NCBI RefSeq assembly: GCF_030817835.1
Contig: NZ_JAUSZR010000001.1
Location: 310,001 to 374,000, forward strand
Direction: 5' to 3'
DNA from: Pseudarthrobacter sp. W1I19
GTDB lineage: Bacteria > Actinomycetota > Actinomycetes > Actinomycetales > Micrococcaceae
DNA length: 64,000 bases
Below, in pieces: positions 29,676 to 38,946 of the stretch. Position 1 is the stretch's first letter; each line of letters opens with the position of its first letter. The translations under genes and the position numbers were made by a program. The notes under the pieces were generated by a model that was given only the letters and a program-made list of their open reading frames with translations, did not search any database and was not told the origin of the DNA.

Positions 29676-29701
29676 TCTTTACTCCTCTTCGAGTACGGGG
29701 A

Positions 29702-30505
29702 CTAATGCTTCTGAAAGTCCTGCGGGTATTCAGTGGTGTTCAGGACGCTGAGCCGGGAGTTGAAGGGCAGGATGACGGGTTCTCCCGCGGGATCGTCCCA
29801 GCCGAACATCCGGCCGATGGAGCGCTGCTCGCGCAGGTCCACCAGCAGCACGGCTTCGACGCACATCACCTTTTCGGTCCAGAAAAAGATGAAGAGGTCG
29901 TCTGCCACTTCCCAGGTCATGCAACGGTCAGTATCGGCCAGCCCTGCCTCGCCGCCGCGGACGCAGTTCCAAGTGAACGTGCCCGCGTTGAGGTAGATGT
30001 GTTCGTACGTTTCGACGTCGCTGTAGCGGTAGTAGATGCGCTTTCCGACCAGTGCCGTGGAGCGCTCGTGCCTTACGGCGGAAGCCCCGGTGTTGGCCTG
30101 GCTGAAATCGGTGGTGCTCCGCGTCCTGCCGTCCACGGTGACGAACCGGGAAACACCGGTTGTTGTGGCCCCCGTGTTGCGGTCCGCGATGATGGTGACG
30201 TTTTCTGCGGCCGGACCTTCGCCTCGGATGAAGTCGATGATGAAAATGCCGGGCCGGGCTTCGATCGCCTTGTAGCTGGCGGTTCCGCTGGTGCCGACCT
30301 CGCCGCGCCTTACGGTCCATGCGAGGGAGGATTCATCGTCGAAAACGTACCCGGCCTCGAAACCGTCCTCGTCCGAGAGGCTCAAAGCCGTGCCGGCCAG
30401 GGCGGGGGAGGCGGGCAGGGTCTGGTCGCCGAAGCCTTCCAGCATTGCCGAGACGGGGGGCCACTGATCTTCGGGGATGTAGTCCTGGATGTCAGCTGAA
30501 GTCAT
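29702..30505 (-). CDS. moaF: MoaF family protein
   Basis: 267 residues, recognised as the MoaF family (named for the monoamine-regulated operon of Klebsiella, despite the 'molybdenum cofactor' label often attached). Two lipocalin-like halves are suggested by repeated beta-rich segments such as VTIIADRNTGATT and the FVTVDGRT stretch, with a conserved YYRYSDVETYEHIYLN. Its biochemical role is not settled. It sits between an aldehyde dehydrogenase and an APC permease, the context expected for amine catabolism. The start ATG 30505 has AAGGA 9 nt upstream. Confidence 0.8.
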   Translation of the reverse strand: MTSADIQDYIPEDQWPPVSAMLEGFGDQTLPASPALAGTALSLSDEDGFEAGYVFDDESSLAWTVRRGEVGTSGTASYKAIEARPGIFIIDFIRGEGPAAENVTIIADRNTGATTTGVSRFVTVDGRTRSTTDFSQANTGASAVRHERSTALVGKRIYYRYSDVETYEHIYLNAGTFTWNCVRGGEAGLADTDRCMTWEVADDLFIFFWTEKVMCVEAVLLVDLREQRSIGRMFGWDDPAGEPVILPFNSRLSVLNTTEYPQDFQKH

Positions 30506-30564
30506 GTCCTGATTCCTTGTTCTTTTGATGCTGGTTGGTACTGGTCTGATGGTGGTGTGCCGGG

Positions 30565-32019
30565 TCAGCCGATGACGGCGGCGAAATTGATGGACGGCTT
30601 TTGTGCGCCGCGGGCGATCCCGGCCACGAAGAAGAGCGGGATGCCGAGCAGGAGCCACCGGGCCACCCCGCCTGCGCCGCCGAGCAGGGCGTCGTAGTTG
30701 TCCAGGGTCAGGTAGCCAATAACGATGAAGGCCAGGAAGGACAGGGACGGTGCGATCACGGTGACCCAGAGGTTGTCCCGCATGCGGTTTTTGGCGAAGA
30801 ACACGACGATCGCCGCTGATGTCACCAACAGGATGGTGATGAACCCCGCAGTGCCCAGGGCGACGAACCAAGCGAACACCGTTGTGATCGGGTCCGCACC
30901 TGCCAGCAGGAAGATGCTGATGATGGCCAGGACAACGAGGCCGTTCACGAGCCCTGCGAAGTGCGGAGCTCCCGTCCTTGACACGGTCGACAGCTTGGCT
31001 GGCAGGGCTCCGGCACGGCCGAGGGAAAACAGGTAACGGGAGAACATGTTGGCCAGGCCCAGGAGCATCGCCAGGAAACTGGTGACAACGAGGATCTGCA
31101 TGGTCAGGTTCAGCCAATACCCTGCGCTGGATTCAGCGAGATCGAAGACCATTCCTGCGGGATTTTCGGTGGCGACGGTTTGGATGTTGTCGATGCCGAT
31201 GGCTCCACTGATGGCCCAGGTTGAGATGGTGTAGAAGATGCCGATGAAGGCGATGACAAAGTAAGCGGCCCGGGGGATGGTGCGCCGGGGGTTCTTTGCC
31301 TCCTCGGCGAAAACCACGGTTGCTTCGAAGCTGGTGAAGCAAGCGAAGGCAAACAGCAGGGAAATGCCCAGGCCCGGACCGAAGACACTGGACCCCGTAA
31401 AGCCTTCAAAGGTGAAGATCCCCAGCCCCTTCTGGGCAACGAGTGACACCACGAGGGCCGCTACCGCGAAGGCTTCACCAAGGATGAGGACTCCCAGCAC
31501 CTTCAGGCTCGCGTCGACGCCCCGCATGGTCAGGCCCGTCACCACAGCGAGCAATGCCACGATCCAGAAGTAAACCGGCAGGCTAATGCCCGTGAGGCCT
31601 TCAATCAGCAACTGCGCAAAGTCGCCGAACTGGGACCACAGCCCAACTTGAAGGCTGAGGTAGGTCAGGATGGCGATCCCGGCCCCGCCAGTTGCCCACT
31701 TGTTGCCCAGTCCCTTGGCCATGTAAGCGACAAAGCCGCCCGCGTTGGTGATGTGCTGGCTCATCCGCAGGTAACCGACGGAGAAGAGAGCAACCAGCAG
31801 CGCCGCAATCACGTATATGACCGGTGTTCCGGGGCCGCTGGCCGAAAACAGTACCGGGCTGGCCCCCACCACTGCGGCCATGGGGGCGGCTGCGGCAATG
31901 GCAAAAAACGCGATTGCTATGACGCCGAGTTTGTTGGGCCTCAACCTCGGGGAGGTCGAGGCAGGTGGTGGATCCTCTTGCAGCGGGCGTGTAGAGATTC
32001 CGACTGGTTCTTGGGTCAT
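30565..32019 (-). CDS. APC-superfamily amino acid/amine permease
   Basis: 484 residues with about 12 membrane helices from ATG 32019 (nine upstream codons are also open). The APC signature is at the first helix, AIAFFAIAAAAPMAAVVG, and later FAFACFTSFEATVVFAEEAKNPRRTIPRA, the E-E-x-x-N-P-x-R-x-I-P motif typical of amino-acid and polyamine transporters. Head of the permease-moaF-ALDH unit; it is divergent from a TetR regulator with an inverted repeat between them. Likely imports the amine whose aldehyde is oxidised downstream. Confidence 0.9.
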   Translation of the reverse strand: MTQEPVGISTRPLQEDPPPASTSPRLRPNKLGVIAIAFFAIAAAAPMAAVVGASPVLFSASGPGTPVIYVIAALLVALFSVGYLRMSQHITNAGGFVAYMAKGLGNKWATGGAGIAILTYLSLQVGLWSQFGDFAQLLIEGLTGISLPVYFWIVALLAVVTGLTMRGVDASLKVLGVLILGEAFAVAALVVSLVAQKGLGIFTFEGFTGSSVFGPGLGISLLFAFACFTSFEATVVFAEEAKNPRRTIPRAAYFVIAFIGIFYTISTWAISGAIGIDNIQTVATENPAGMVFDLAESSAGYWLNLTMQILVVTSFLAMLLGLANMFSRYLFSLGRAGALPAKLSTVSRTGAPHFAGLVNGLVVLAIISIFLLAGADPITTVFAWFVALGTAGFITILLVTSAAIVVFFAKNRMRDNLWVTVIAPSLSFLAFIVIGYLTLDNYDALLGGAGGVARWLLLGIPLFFVAGIARGAQKPSINFAAVIG

Positions 32020-32155
32020 CCGATTGGCTCTTTCAAGAAAGTGCACGGCGCAGGGCCTATATGCAGAAGTGTTGGAAGGTCCCTTGCTGGCTCGCGACGG
32101 TGCGTTCCACGGGAAAGGAAATCTGCTCGAGCTGGCTGAACTTATTGCGTGATAT

Positions 32156-32195
32156 CAGCCACAACCGAAACTATACGTTTGTTTAGTTCTGGCTG
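32156..32195. promoter_or_regulatory. Nested inverted repeat, likely TetR operator
   Basis: Outer arms CAGCCA (32156) and TGGCTG (32190-32195) enclose inner arms AACTA (32169-32173) and TAGTT (32184-32188). It lies 45 bp before the tetR start and between the divergent permease and tetR genes, so it is the obvious operator candidate. Confidence 0.55.
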
Positions 32196-32239
32196 TCAAT
32201 GCTTTTTCTTGGCCGCGCCACGAGGGCTAGACTCGGTGC

Positions 32240-32848
32240 ATGAACGAGCCGTCAACCCGCTTGCCTTATGGAGACGGGCGCGATGCCTTGCTGTCCGCAG
32301 TGATCGAGGTGGTCGGAGAAAAGGGTCTGCGTGGGGTTACGTACCGTGCCGTTGCGTCCCGGGCAGGAGTGAACCACACCCTTGTAACGCACCATTTCGG
32401 TTCCATCGAGGGTCTTCTGGCCGCCACCATGGAGTGGGCCATCCAGCGGTCCATTGAGGAGACGGGCCTGGAAAAGATCGCGGACTTTGACGAGAACTTC
32501 GCCGATTCTCTCCTCGCAACGGTGTCGCGGGAACCGGAGCTGCAACTCTTCCAGTTCGAGATGCTTCTCGAATCCCGGCGCAATCCCGAGGTGCGCGCCC
32601 TGGTGGAGCGCCTTTACGCGAACTACATGAGCACCGTTGAAGATGCGCTGCGGCAACGGGGCCTCAACGTCGACGACGGGGCCTCCTTGGCCATCTTTGC
32701 CGCCCTTGACGGCCTCATGCTGCAGTTCCTGACGATCAGCGATCCCGAGAAGATCAGGGCGGCCGTCATCCAGGTTGGCAAGCTCGTGAAAACTCTCGAG
32801 GGCGCCAGCGAAAGCCCCAACGGCAGCAGCCCCCTCCCGGTTCGATAA
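32240..32848 (+). CDS. TetR-family transcriptional regulator
   Basis: 202 residues. Helix-turn-helix at about 31-56 (GVTYRAVASRAGVNHTLVTHHFGS), followed by a C-terminal domain of the BetI-like type (LFQFEMLLESRRNPEVRALVERLY). It is divergent from the APC permease-moaF-ALDH operon, which it likely represses. The ATG at 32240 is the only start that keeps the complete first helix. Confidence 0.9.
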   Translation: MNEPSTRLPYGDGRDALLSAVIEVVGEKGLRGVTYRAVASRAGVNHTLVTHHFGSIEGLLAATMEWAIQRSIEETGLEKIADFDENFADSLLATVSREPELQLFQFEMLLESRRNPEVRALVERLYANYMSTVEDALRQRGLNVDDGASLAIFAALDGLMLQFLTISDPEKIRAAVIQVGKLVKTLEGASESPNGSSPLPVR

Positions 32849-32929
32849 GCAGGGGTTTTTCTGAGCCGGTCTTAAAGATGTACCGGACAGTGCTCGATGC
32901 CGAACGGGTGGCGGCTATGTCACCCCTGC

Positions 32930-33013
32930 ACCCTGCGCCAGAACTTGGGCGCCGCCTTTTCCACAACCCCCAGGGAGTACCGGCGGCGCTTTGACGCGCG
33001 GCTGAGGCCGTGA
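32930..33013 (+). pseudogene. Relict 3' end of a DJ-1/PfpI-AraC regulator gene
   Basis: These 84 bp match the last 25 or so codons of the regulator gene ending at 16572 almost base for base: LRQN-x-x-AAFSTTP-x-EYRRRFDARL is read from both, with stop codon. Nothing upstream in 32849-32929 continues the match. It is a leftover of a duplicated or orthologous gene, showing rearrangement near the ZIP gene. Confidence 0.75.
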
Positions 33014-33095
33014 CACTCATCGTGGGGCACTCGGCTTCACAGGCTTTTTGGTTGTTGTGGTCCATTCCGCGGCCATCCATAATGTGGCTGTGGGG

Positions 33096-33881
33096 ATGTC
33101 GCTGCTTTTCGGCGTGGTGACTGCCAGTGCTTTGGTGCTGGGGGCCTTCGCGGGCGTGCGTTTTGAACTGCCGAAGCGCGTCCTGGCCATGGTGTTGTCC
33201 TTCGCGGCCGGCGCCCTGATCACTGCCCTGACTTTCGAGTTGTTCGAGGATGCCTACGAACGCGGCGGAGCGTGGCGCGCCGGGATTGGCCTGTTCGTTG
33301 GTGCCGTGGTCTTCACGGCGTTAAGCGCGCTGCTCGACCGGTGGGCCCAGGCTGGATCGAAGCCGGTTCCCGCGGATGAATACCGGGGCAGTCCCAAGCT
33401 CGACACGGACGCAGCCGCCGAGGGGCATGCCCCGTCCGCGGCGTCCACCCGCGGTACGGCGGGCCTGGCTTTGCTGGCTGCCGCCACCCTGGATGGGGTG
33501 CCGGAGAATCTCGCTCTTGGCGTTTCGCTGGGAGAGGGGACCGGCGGTCTGGCGCTGCTGGCCGCGATCTTCGTCTCCAATCTGCCCGAGGCCCTTGTGG
33601 GGGCAGCATCGATGCGCAGCCAGGGGATGTCCACGGCCGCCATCATCAGGCTCTGGGGCGTGTGCTCAGTGGTACTCATCCTTGCCGTAGTGCTCGGTGC
33701 CGGCCCGCTCTCCGGCAGCAGTCCTGAGACGATTTCGTTGCCGCTGGCTTTCGCGGCTGGAGCGGTGATCGCCGCCCTCGCGGACACCATAATGCCTGAA
33801 GCGTTTGAACACGGGGGACCGGCAGTGGCATTGAGCACGGCGGCCGGGTTCGTAGCCTCATTCCTGTTGTCCCTGGCGTAG
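33096..33881 (+). CDS. ZIP-family metal transporter
   Basis: About 261 residues (start uncertain: ATG 33096 is used but no good ribosome-binding site is seen; an in-frame start at 33048 is possible). About eight hydrophobic helices with a variable acidic loop in the middle. The key ZIP motif lies in helix 4, ATLDGVPENLALG, and helix 5 has SNLPEALVGA, matching the HNxPEG and HxxPEG metal-site patterns with Asp/Asn replacing the first histidine. Members import or export Zn2+, Fe2+ or Mn2+. No neighbour points to the metal. Confidence 0.8.
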   Translation: MSLLFGVVTASALVLGAFAGVRFELPKRVLAMVLSFAAGALITALTFELFEDAYERGGAWRAGIGLFVGAVVFTALSALLDRWAQAGSKPVPADEYRGSPKLDTDAAAEGHAPSAASTRGTAGLALLAAATLDGVPENLALGVSLGEGTGGLALLAAIFVSNLPEALVGAASMRSQGMSTAAIIRLWGVCSVVLILAVVLGAGPLSGSSPETISLPLAFAAGAVIAALADTIMPEAFEHGGPAVALSTAAGFVASFLLSLA

Positions 33882-34081
33882 GGGCTGCTGCCGACTCAGT
33901 ATGCGGACGGTGGACGGGCCTATTAGCAACGCCCCGGATCCGGGCTGAGGCCAGCCGTCCGTTCCCGCTTCCTGGTGTGAGCACCCCCGACGCCGCGCCA
34001 TGTACTAAGCGCGCTCTGATGGGAGCCCCCAGTGCTGGAACTCTTGAACCGCTCGCCGACAATCGCCCGTGTCCGGGGCGG

Positions 34082-35050
34082 TTAGTAGAGCGGCATCACG
34101 TCCCCCGCGACCACACCGCGTTGGATTTCCAATAGTCCGTTCACGTCGATTTCGCGTAGTACGCCCTTTGTGGCCTGATCGGTGGTTTTCACGAGGATCG
34201 CCGCCGAATTAATCCCTTCGCTGAGGGTGCGGGAGGCCGGTTGTTCAAGGGGCCAGGCTATGAGTCCCTGGTCATCGAGTGAAAGGCCCAAAGCCGTACG
34301 GTGCCAGACGGCTGCGTCGATAATTCCCCGGTTGAGGGCTGACGGGACTTGCGCGTAACTGACTTCTACGTACTTGTGATCCGGGAACTCGGCTTTGGTA
34401 AGGATGGTGTGATCGACTGACATCCGGTCGACGCCTATGCGTATGTCCTCGCCGACTTCCTGGCGTGATGCGCGGGCCATTACCAGCACAGACTCTGCCG
34501 CGTAGTAACTGCCTGGCGGGAGGACCGTTTGCATGGATATGTCCTCGTGCTTTGCTGTCCAGCGTTCGGCCGCTCCCAGGGACATGACAGCGATATGGGC
34601 CAGACCGTTTTGCAGTGCGGTAATGCGCTGTTCGGAGCCGTGCCCGTAGAGGAATGTAGAGGGGATGCCCAAGCGGTCCAGTTCGGACCGCAGTCCGGTG
34701 GCGAGACCTTGAAATTCCCAGCTGTTGGGCAGTGGAAGCAGCACTGAAAGGGTGGGTAACCCCGCGATACGCCATAGCTCACCGCTGCGCCGGCTGATGA
34801 GGAAGGTTCCTTGCCGCGGCTTCGGATCGAGGGTTACCCACCCGTTCTGTTGCATGTCCTGAAGTGCCTTTTGCACCGTTCCGGCTCCGACTCCAATGCT
34901 GGAGCGGAACTTGTCGACGTTTGGCAGCCGGGACCCGATATCAGTTGTGAGGATCGTCAGGGCAACACCAGCCATCGCCCGCTGCTGGGGCGTTTCTGCC
35001 ACACGGGCCGGCGATGATGCACTTGGCACTGGCCTGACGGTCGCGTCCAT
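34082..35050 (-). CDS. YhfZ-family regulator (winged HTH plus solute-binding-like domain)
   Basis: 322 residues. Residues about 25-90 form a GntR-like winged helix: RLPNVDKFRSSIGVGAGTVQKALQDMQQNGWVTLDPKPRQGTFL in outline. The rest resembles a substrate-binding-protein fold (LPNSWEFQGLATGLRSEL, IGVDRMSVDHTI, AAVWHRTALG), matching the YhfZ family from the E. coli yhf cluster. It lies 11 bp downstream of an MFS carrier gene and near a divergent acid-sugar catabolic operon with an inverted repeat in the shared promoter, so it is probably the local regulator. Confidence 0.8.
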   Translation of the reverse strand: MDATVRPVPSASSPARVAETPQQRAMAGVALTILTTDIGSRLPNVDKFRSSIGVGAGTVQKALQDMQQNGWVTLDPKPRQGTFLISRRSGELWRIAGLPTLSVLLPLPNSWEFQGLATGLRSELDRLGIPSTFLYGHGSEQRITALQNGLAHIAVMSLGAAERWTAKHEDISMQTVLPPGSYYAAESVLVMARASRQEVGEDIRIGVDRMSVDHTILTKAEFPDHKYVEVSYAQVPSALNRGIIDAAVWHRTALGLSLDDQGLIAWPLEQPASRTLSEGINSAAILVKTTDQATKGVLREIDVNGLLEIQRGVVAGDVMPLY

Positions 35051-35061
35051 GGACCCTCACA

Positions 35062-36399
35062 TTACCCGACCTGGGCTACCTTCTTCGAGCGGCCAAAGAT
35101 GGCCATCAGAGCCGCCCCAAGGATGCACACGGCACCGCTGAGGGTGAAGGTTGTTGCCCAGGAACCGGTGTTGTCGATGATCGCGCCGACGATGGCCGGC
35201 GCAGCTATGCCCGCCAGATTGGCAATCGCGTGGACGAAACCCATCACACCACCGACGCGGCGGCCGGGAACGATATCGGCGACGATGGCAAAGTACTGCG
35301 CACCTGTCAGGTAAAGCACGAAGACCACCGCGGCCATGAGTGTTACGGCAACGACTGTAGTAGTTGCCAGCCCGATCAGGGCAAACATCACCGCGGTGAC
35401 GGTCAGCCCAACCACGATCATCAGTGCCCGGGCGGCGGCCGGCTTTCCGGTTTTGCTGGCAATCCGGTCTGTGATGAGTCCGCCCACAACGAAGCCAACC
35501 ACACCGAAAACCCAAGGAATGGTGCCTGCTATGGCCAGTTCCTTAAGGTTCACGCCACGTTCCTGCGTGAGGTAGACCGGGAACCAGGTCAGGAAGGTGT
35601 ACAGGACCCAGGCATAGCCAAAGAATGCGATCGCGGTGGACCAGATGATGGGCATCTTGAAGTAATGTCGCAACGGAGGCGGTTCTTCACTTTCGGACGC
35701 CGGTTCCGCCGCTGAATCAATACGCTCACGCTGCTCCTCGACGTCGTGGGCGCGCGCCCACGGGTGAATATCCGGGCGGTCCCGAACCACCGCGAACCAG
35801 CCGATAGTGCACAGACCACCAATGGCGCCGAGCACAATAAAGGACAGCCGCCAGTCCCCGATACTCAGCAGCCACACCACCAGCGGGGTGCCCACCACCC
35901 CGCCCAGGGGCGTTGCCCCCTGAACGATGCCCATGGCCGTTCCCATCTGCCGCTGCGGGAACCAGTTGTGCATTGTCTTGGTCGACACCGAACCCTGCGG
36001 TCCCTCTCCGAATCCGAAGAGAACACGGATGACCAGCAGGCTGATGAAGCCTGTACCGGCAGCCGTCAGTGCCGTAAACAGGGACCACCAAGCGACGGCT
36101 ACGCCCATGATCGACCGCGGCCCGTAGCGGTCCGAGAGCCACCCGCCAAGGAAGGCGCAGGGAACGTAGCCGAAGAAGAACGCGCTGGCAATCAGGCCGA
36201 ACTGGGCCTTGCTCAGTCCGAGCTCTTCCAGCATCTGCGGTCCCGCTACGCCGAGCGCTGCCCGGTCGGCGTAGTTAAGGACCAACAGGAGCGCGGTCAT
36301 GCCGAGAATGACCCAGCGCAACCGGAACCCTCCCTGACGGGCGGGGGTTTCATTGGCTCCTGCATGGAACCGCTTTCGTACATCTCGTATAGGGGACAT
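35062..36399 (-). CDS. MFS transporter, anion:cation symporter (ACS) type
   Basis: 445 residues from ATG 36399 (GAGGTG 5-10 nt upstream). Twelve membrane helices; NYADRAALGVAGP in helix 1 and the loop GGWLSDRYGPRS identify the ACS branch that carries hexuronates, aldarates, tartrate and other sugar acids. It is divergent from FAD oxidase-pdxA2-DUF1537 kinase genes that degrade four-carbon acid sugars, so threonate- or erythronate-like acids are the likely cargo. Confidence 0.9.
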   Translation of the reverse strand: MSPIRDVRKRFHAGANETPARQGGFRLRWVILGMTALLLVLNYADRAALGVAGPQMLEELGLSKAQFGLIASAFFFGYVPCAFLGGWLSDRYGPRSIMGVAVAWWSLFTALTAAGTGFISLLVIRVLFGFGEGPQGSVSTKTMHNWFPQRQMGTAMGIVQGATPLGGVVGTPLVVWLLSIGDWRLSFIVLGAIGGLCTIGWFAVVRDRPDIHPWARAHDVEEQRERIDSAAEPASESEEPPPLRHYFKMPIIWSTAIAFFGYAWVLYTFLTWFPVYLTQERGVNLKELAIAGTIPWVFGVVGFVVGGLITDRIASKTGKPAAARALMIVVGLTVTAVMFALIGLATTTVVAVTLMAAVVFVLYLTGAQYFAIVADIVPGRRVGGVMGFVHAIANLAGIAAPAIVGAIIDNTGSWATTFTLSGAVCILGAALMAIFGRSKKVAQVG

Positions 36400-36436
36400 T
36401 GGTTTCACCTCTCTGTGATTTCCCTTACAAACAAAA

Positions 36437-36450
36437 TACAGTATTCTGTA
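36437..36450. promoter_or_regulatory. Operator-like inverted repeat in the divergent acid-sugar promoter
   Basis: TACAGTATTCTGTA has 5-bp inverted arms around a 4-bp spacer and lies in an AT-rich stretch between the divergent MFS and oxidase genes. It is the natural candidate for the YhfZ-like regulator's site. Confidence 0.5.
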
Positions 36451-36482
36451 GATATTGCCAGACCCGAACAGGAGAAAGATCA

Positions 36483-37952
36483 ATGAGCAGTCCCGCACAT
36501 GCAAAAGTTGAAGCCCCGGAACGCAGCGAGCGGTTCCTGACGCGCCTGCAAAGCTCAGCCCCGTCGGTAGCTGTAACCACCGGAGCCAACGATCGTCTGG
36601 CCCGGTCCCGGGACCGTTGGCCTGAGGCCGCTAAGTGGTCGGACAACGACCAGGAGCGGCATCTGCCGGCCGCGGTCGTCGCTCCCGCCAGCGTGGAGGA
36701 CGTGGCGAAAGTACTCCAAATAGCGCACGACGAGGGTATTTCCGTTGTCCCTTTCGGTGCCGGTTCAGGAGTTGTCGGTGGAGTCGTCAACGATGGACTC
36801 TTCATTTCGCTGGACCTTGGCAGCCTGAACGAGGCCCCCGTGTTCGACGATGAACGCGGGGAAGTTACAGCGGGAGCAGGCATGCTGGCAGCTGATTTGG
36901 AGGCTGCCCTCAATGCCCGCGGCAGGCGCATCCCGCACTACCCGCAGTCCCTTGCGCTGGCCAGCGTCGGCGGACTGGTCGCGACAAAGTCGTCCGGGAC
37001 TTTCAGCAGCAAGTACGGAAACATCGAAGACCTGCTGGTGGCGCTGGAAGTTGTACTGGCTGACGGCACCATTGTCAGGACCCACGCCGTTCCCCGATCT
37101 TCCACAGGGCCCGGGATTGCCCAGCTTTTCGTCGGCAGTGAGGGAACTCTTGGCGTCATCACCTCCGTCACTTTGCGCACCTTTCCTCTTGCCCGGGCCA
37201 GCCGGTTCCGGGGCGTAGCGTTCGACGAACTTGCCGACGGACTGGCGACGGTGCGTGGCGTGCTGGATGCCGGTGTGACCCCGGCGGTGATCCGGCTTTA
37301 TGACGGCGACGAGGCGGCACATATTTACGAGCGTGCCGGAATCGACGGTGAAGGCCGCGCGCTGCTCATTCTCGGCCATGACGGGCACGAGGCCGTCACG
37401 GCCACAGAAGAAGCCGTCGCTCTCAGCGTGGCAGCCGATCACCGCGGAACCGACCTTGGTACGGGACCCGGCGAGACGTGGGAACGCACCCGCTTTGACG
37501 CCAGCTGGCTCGATCGTGGCAACGCGGGAGAAACAAATATTGCTGACGCCATCGAGGTCTCTGCGGGCTGGCCAGAACTGGCAGGACTCCATAGCAGGGT
37601 TTTGACAGCCATGGCCCCCTACGTGGACAAGGCCTACGCTCACTATTCGCACTTCTACCCCAACGGTGGAGCGGTCTACTTCATCTTCTTCACCAGCGGC
37701 AAGGACCGCGAGGAAGTACTTGAGCGGTATCGGCAGGCATGGAATGCTGCCCTCCAGGCCGTCGTCGCGACCGGCGGATCGGTCAGCCATCACCATGGTG
37801 TGGGCGAGGCCAGGAAAGACTGGATGTCCCAGGAACACGGAACGGCCCTGCAGGTCCTCGAAAAAATCAAGGACGCACTGGATCCGGCCGGAGTACTGTC
37901 TCCGGGAAAGCTGGGAATTGCGGCACGAGTGAACGGACAGAACAATGACTGA
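36483..37952 (+). CDS. FAD-linked oxidase (BBE/AGPS-like, FAD_binding_4)
   Basis: 489 residues from ATG 36483 with AGGAG 8 nt upstream. Residues 60-240 form the PP-loop FAD domain (VVPFGAGSGVVGGV and later FVGSEGTLGVIT). The C-terminal domain ends with the SHHHGVG active-site stretch (His436-438) seen in alkyldihydroxyacetonephosphate synthase and related 2-hydroxyacid dehydrogenases. The gene overlaps pdxA2 by 8 nt. Inference: it oxidises the alpha-hydroxyl of an acid sugar, feeding or diverting substrate for the kinase/dehydrogenase pair downstream. That step is not part of the described threonate route. Confidence 0.85.
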   Translation: MSSPAHAKVEAPERSERFLTRLQSSAPSVAVTTGANDRLARSRDRWPEAAKWSDNDQERHLPAAVVAPASVEDVAKVLQIAHDEGISVVPFGAGSGVVGGVVNDGLFISLDLGSLNEAPVFDDERGEVTAGAGMLAADLEAALNARGRRIPHYPQSLALASVGGLVATKSSGTFSSKYGNIEDLLVALEVVLADGTIVRTHAVPRSSTGPGIAQLFVGSEGTLGVITSVTLRTFPLARASRFRGVAFDELADGLATVRGVLDAGVTPAVIRLYDGDEAAHIYERAGIDGEGRALLILGHDGHEAVTATEEAVALSVAADHRGTDLGTGPGETWERTRFDASWLDRGNAGETNIADAIEVSAGWPELAGLHSRVLTAMAPYVDKAYAHYSHFYPNGGAVYFIFFTSGKDREEVLERYRQAWNAALQAVVATGGSVSHHHGVGEARKDWMSQEHGTALQVLEKIKDALDPAGVLSPGKLGIAARVNGQNND

Positions 37953-38946
37953 TAACGCCCCTGTAGCTCTGACCATTGGTGATCCAGCCGGGATCGGTCC
38001 CGAGCTAAGCCTCCGCATCGCCTCAGAGCCGGCTCATATGCCTTCCCGGCCGCTGCTGCTGATCGGGTCGTCCGAACTCCTGCGCCGCGTCGCCGATGCG
38101 GCCGGCCTGGACGTGGAAATCCGGGTGGTCACCGATCCCCTGGCTGCACGCTCTGATCCAGGCGTCGCCTACGTTCTGGACGTACCGATGGACTCGGCGG
38201 CGGTCGTGCCGGGCCAGGTGGCGGCAGCCTGTGGCCAGGCAGCGGTCGATGCCATTGAGGTGAGCGCCCGCCTGGCCCTGGAAGGCAAGGTCGCCGCTGT
38301 CTGTTCTGCACCTGCCAACAAAGAGGCGTTCAACGCAGCAGGCCACCACTTCGAGGGTCAGACCGAAATCTACGCCCACCTGACCAAGACGGAGGCATTT
38401 CATACCATCCTGGTCGGCGGGCCACTGAGGGTCAGCCTGGTCAGTGCCCACTGTTCCATGCTCGAAGCTGTAGCCCGTGTCCGGGCCGACCGCATTGAAA
38501 GGATCCTGGGCGAGCTCCACACAGCCATGCGGGATCATTTCGGCGTGGCCGAGCCTCGGATCGGCGTCGCCGGACTGAATCCTCATGCAGGGGAGAACGG
38601 GGTTTTTGGGACCGAGGAGATTGAACACGTCAAACCTGCCCTGGAAAAATGCCGTGCCGCGGGCATGAACCTCAGCGACCCGCTGGCCGCGGACAGCCTT
38701 TTCGCTGCAGCGGAAGCAGGGCGCTATGACGCAGTCCTCGCGATGTACCACGACCAAGGCACCATCCCCCTCAAGCGCTACGGATATGTCACCTACGCGG
38801 CCGGCCTGCCGATCATCCGCACAACGGCAGGGCACGGCACGGCTTTCGACATCGCATGGCAGGGCAAAGCCGATCCCTCCCTGCTGGCCCGGGCGGCCAA
38901 CCTGGCAGGTGAACTCGCAGCGACGTCATCGGCGGCAGCGGCATGA
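37945..38946 (+). CDS. pdxA2: 4-phospho-D-threonate/D-erythronate 3-dehydrogenase (PdxA2 family)
   Basis: 333 residues of the PdxA family: IGDPAGIGPE at the N-terminus, SAPANKEAF, AGHHFEGQTE, metal-binding NPHAGENG, and YHDQGTIPLKRY with GHGTAFDIAW near the C-terminus. PdxA itself makes vitamin B6; the PdxA2 branch, encoded next to a DUF1537 kinase as here, oxidises and decarboxylates 4-phospho-threonate or -erythronate to dihydroxyacetone phosphate. The gene overlaps both neighbours (8 nt and 4 nt), which supports the catabolic role. Confidence 0.9.
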   Translation: MTDNAPVALTIGDPAGIGPELSLRIASEPAHMPSRPLLLIGSSELLRRVADAAGLDVEIRVVTDPLAARSDPGVAYVLDVPMDSAAVVPGQVAAACGQAAVDAIEVSARLALEGKVAAVCSAPANKEAFNAAGHHFEGQTEIYAHLTKTEAFHTILVGGPLRVSLVSAHCSMLEAVARVRADRIERILGELHTAMRDHFGVAEPRIGVAGLNPHAGENGVFGTEEIEHVKPALEKCRAAGMNLSDPLAADSLFAAAEAGRYDAVLAMYHDQGTIPLKRYGYVTYAAGLPIIRTTAGHGTAFDIAWQGKADPSLLARAANLAGELAATSSAAAA

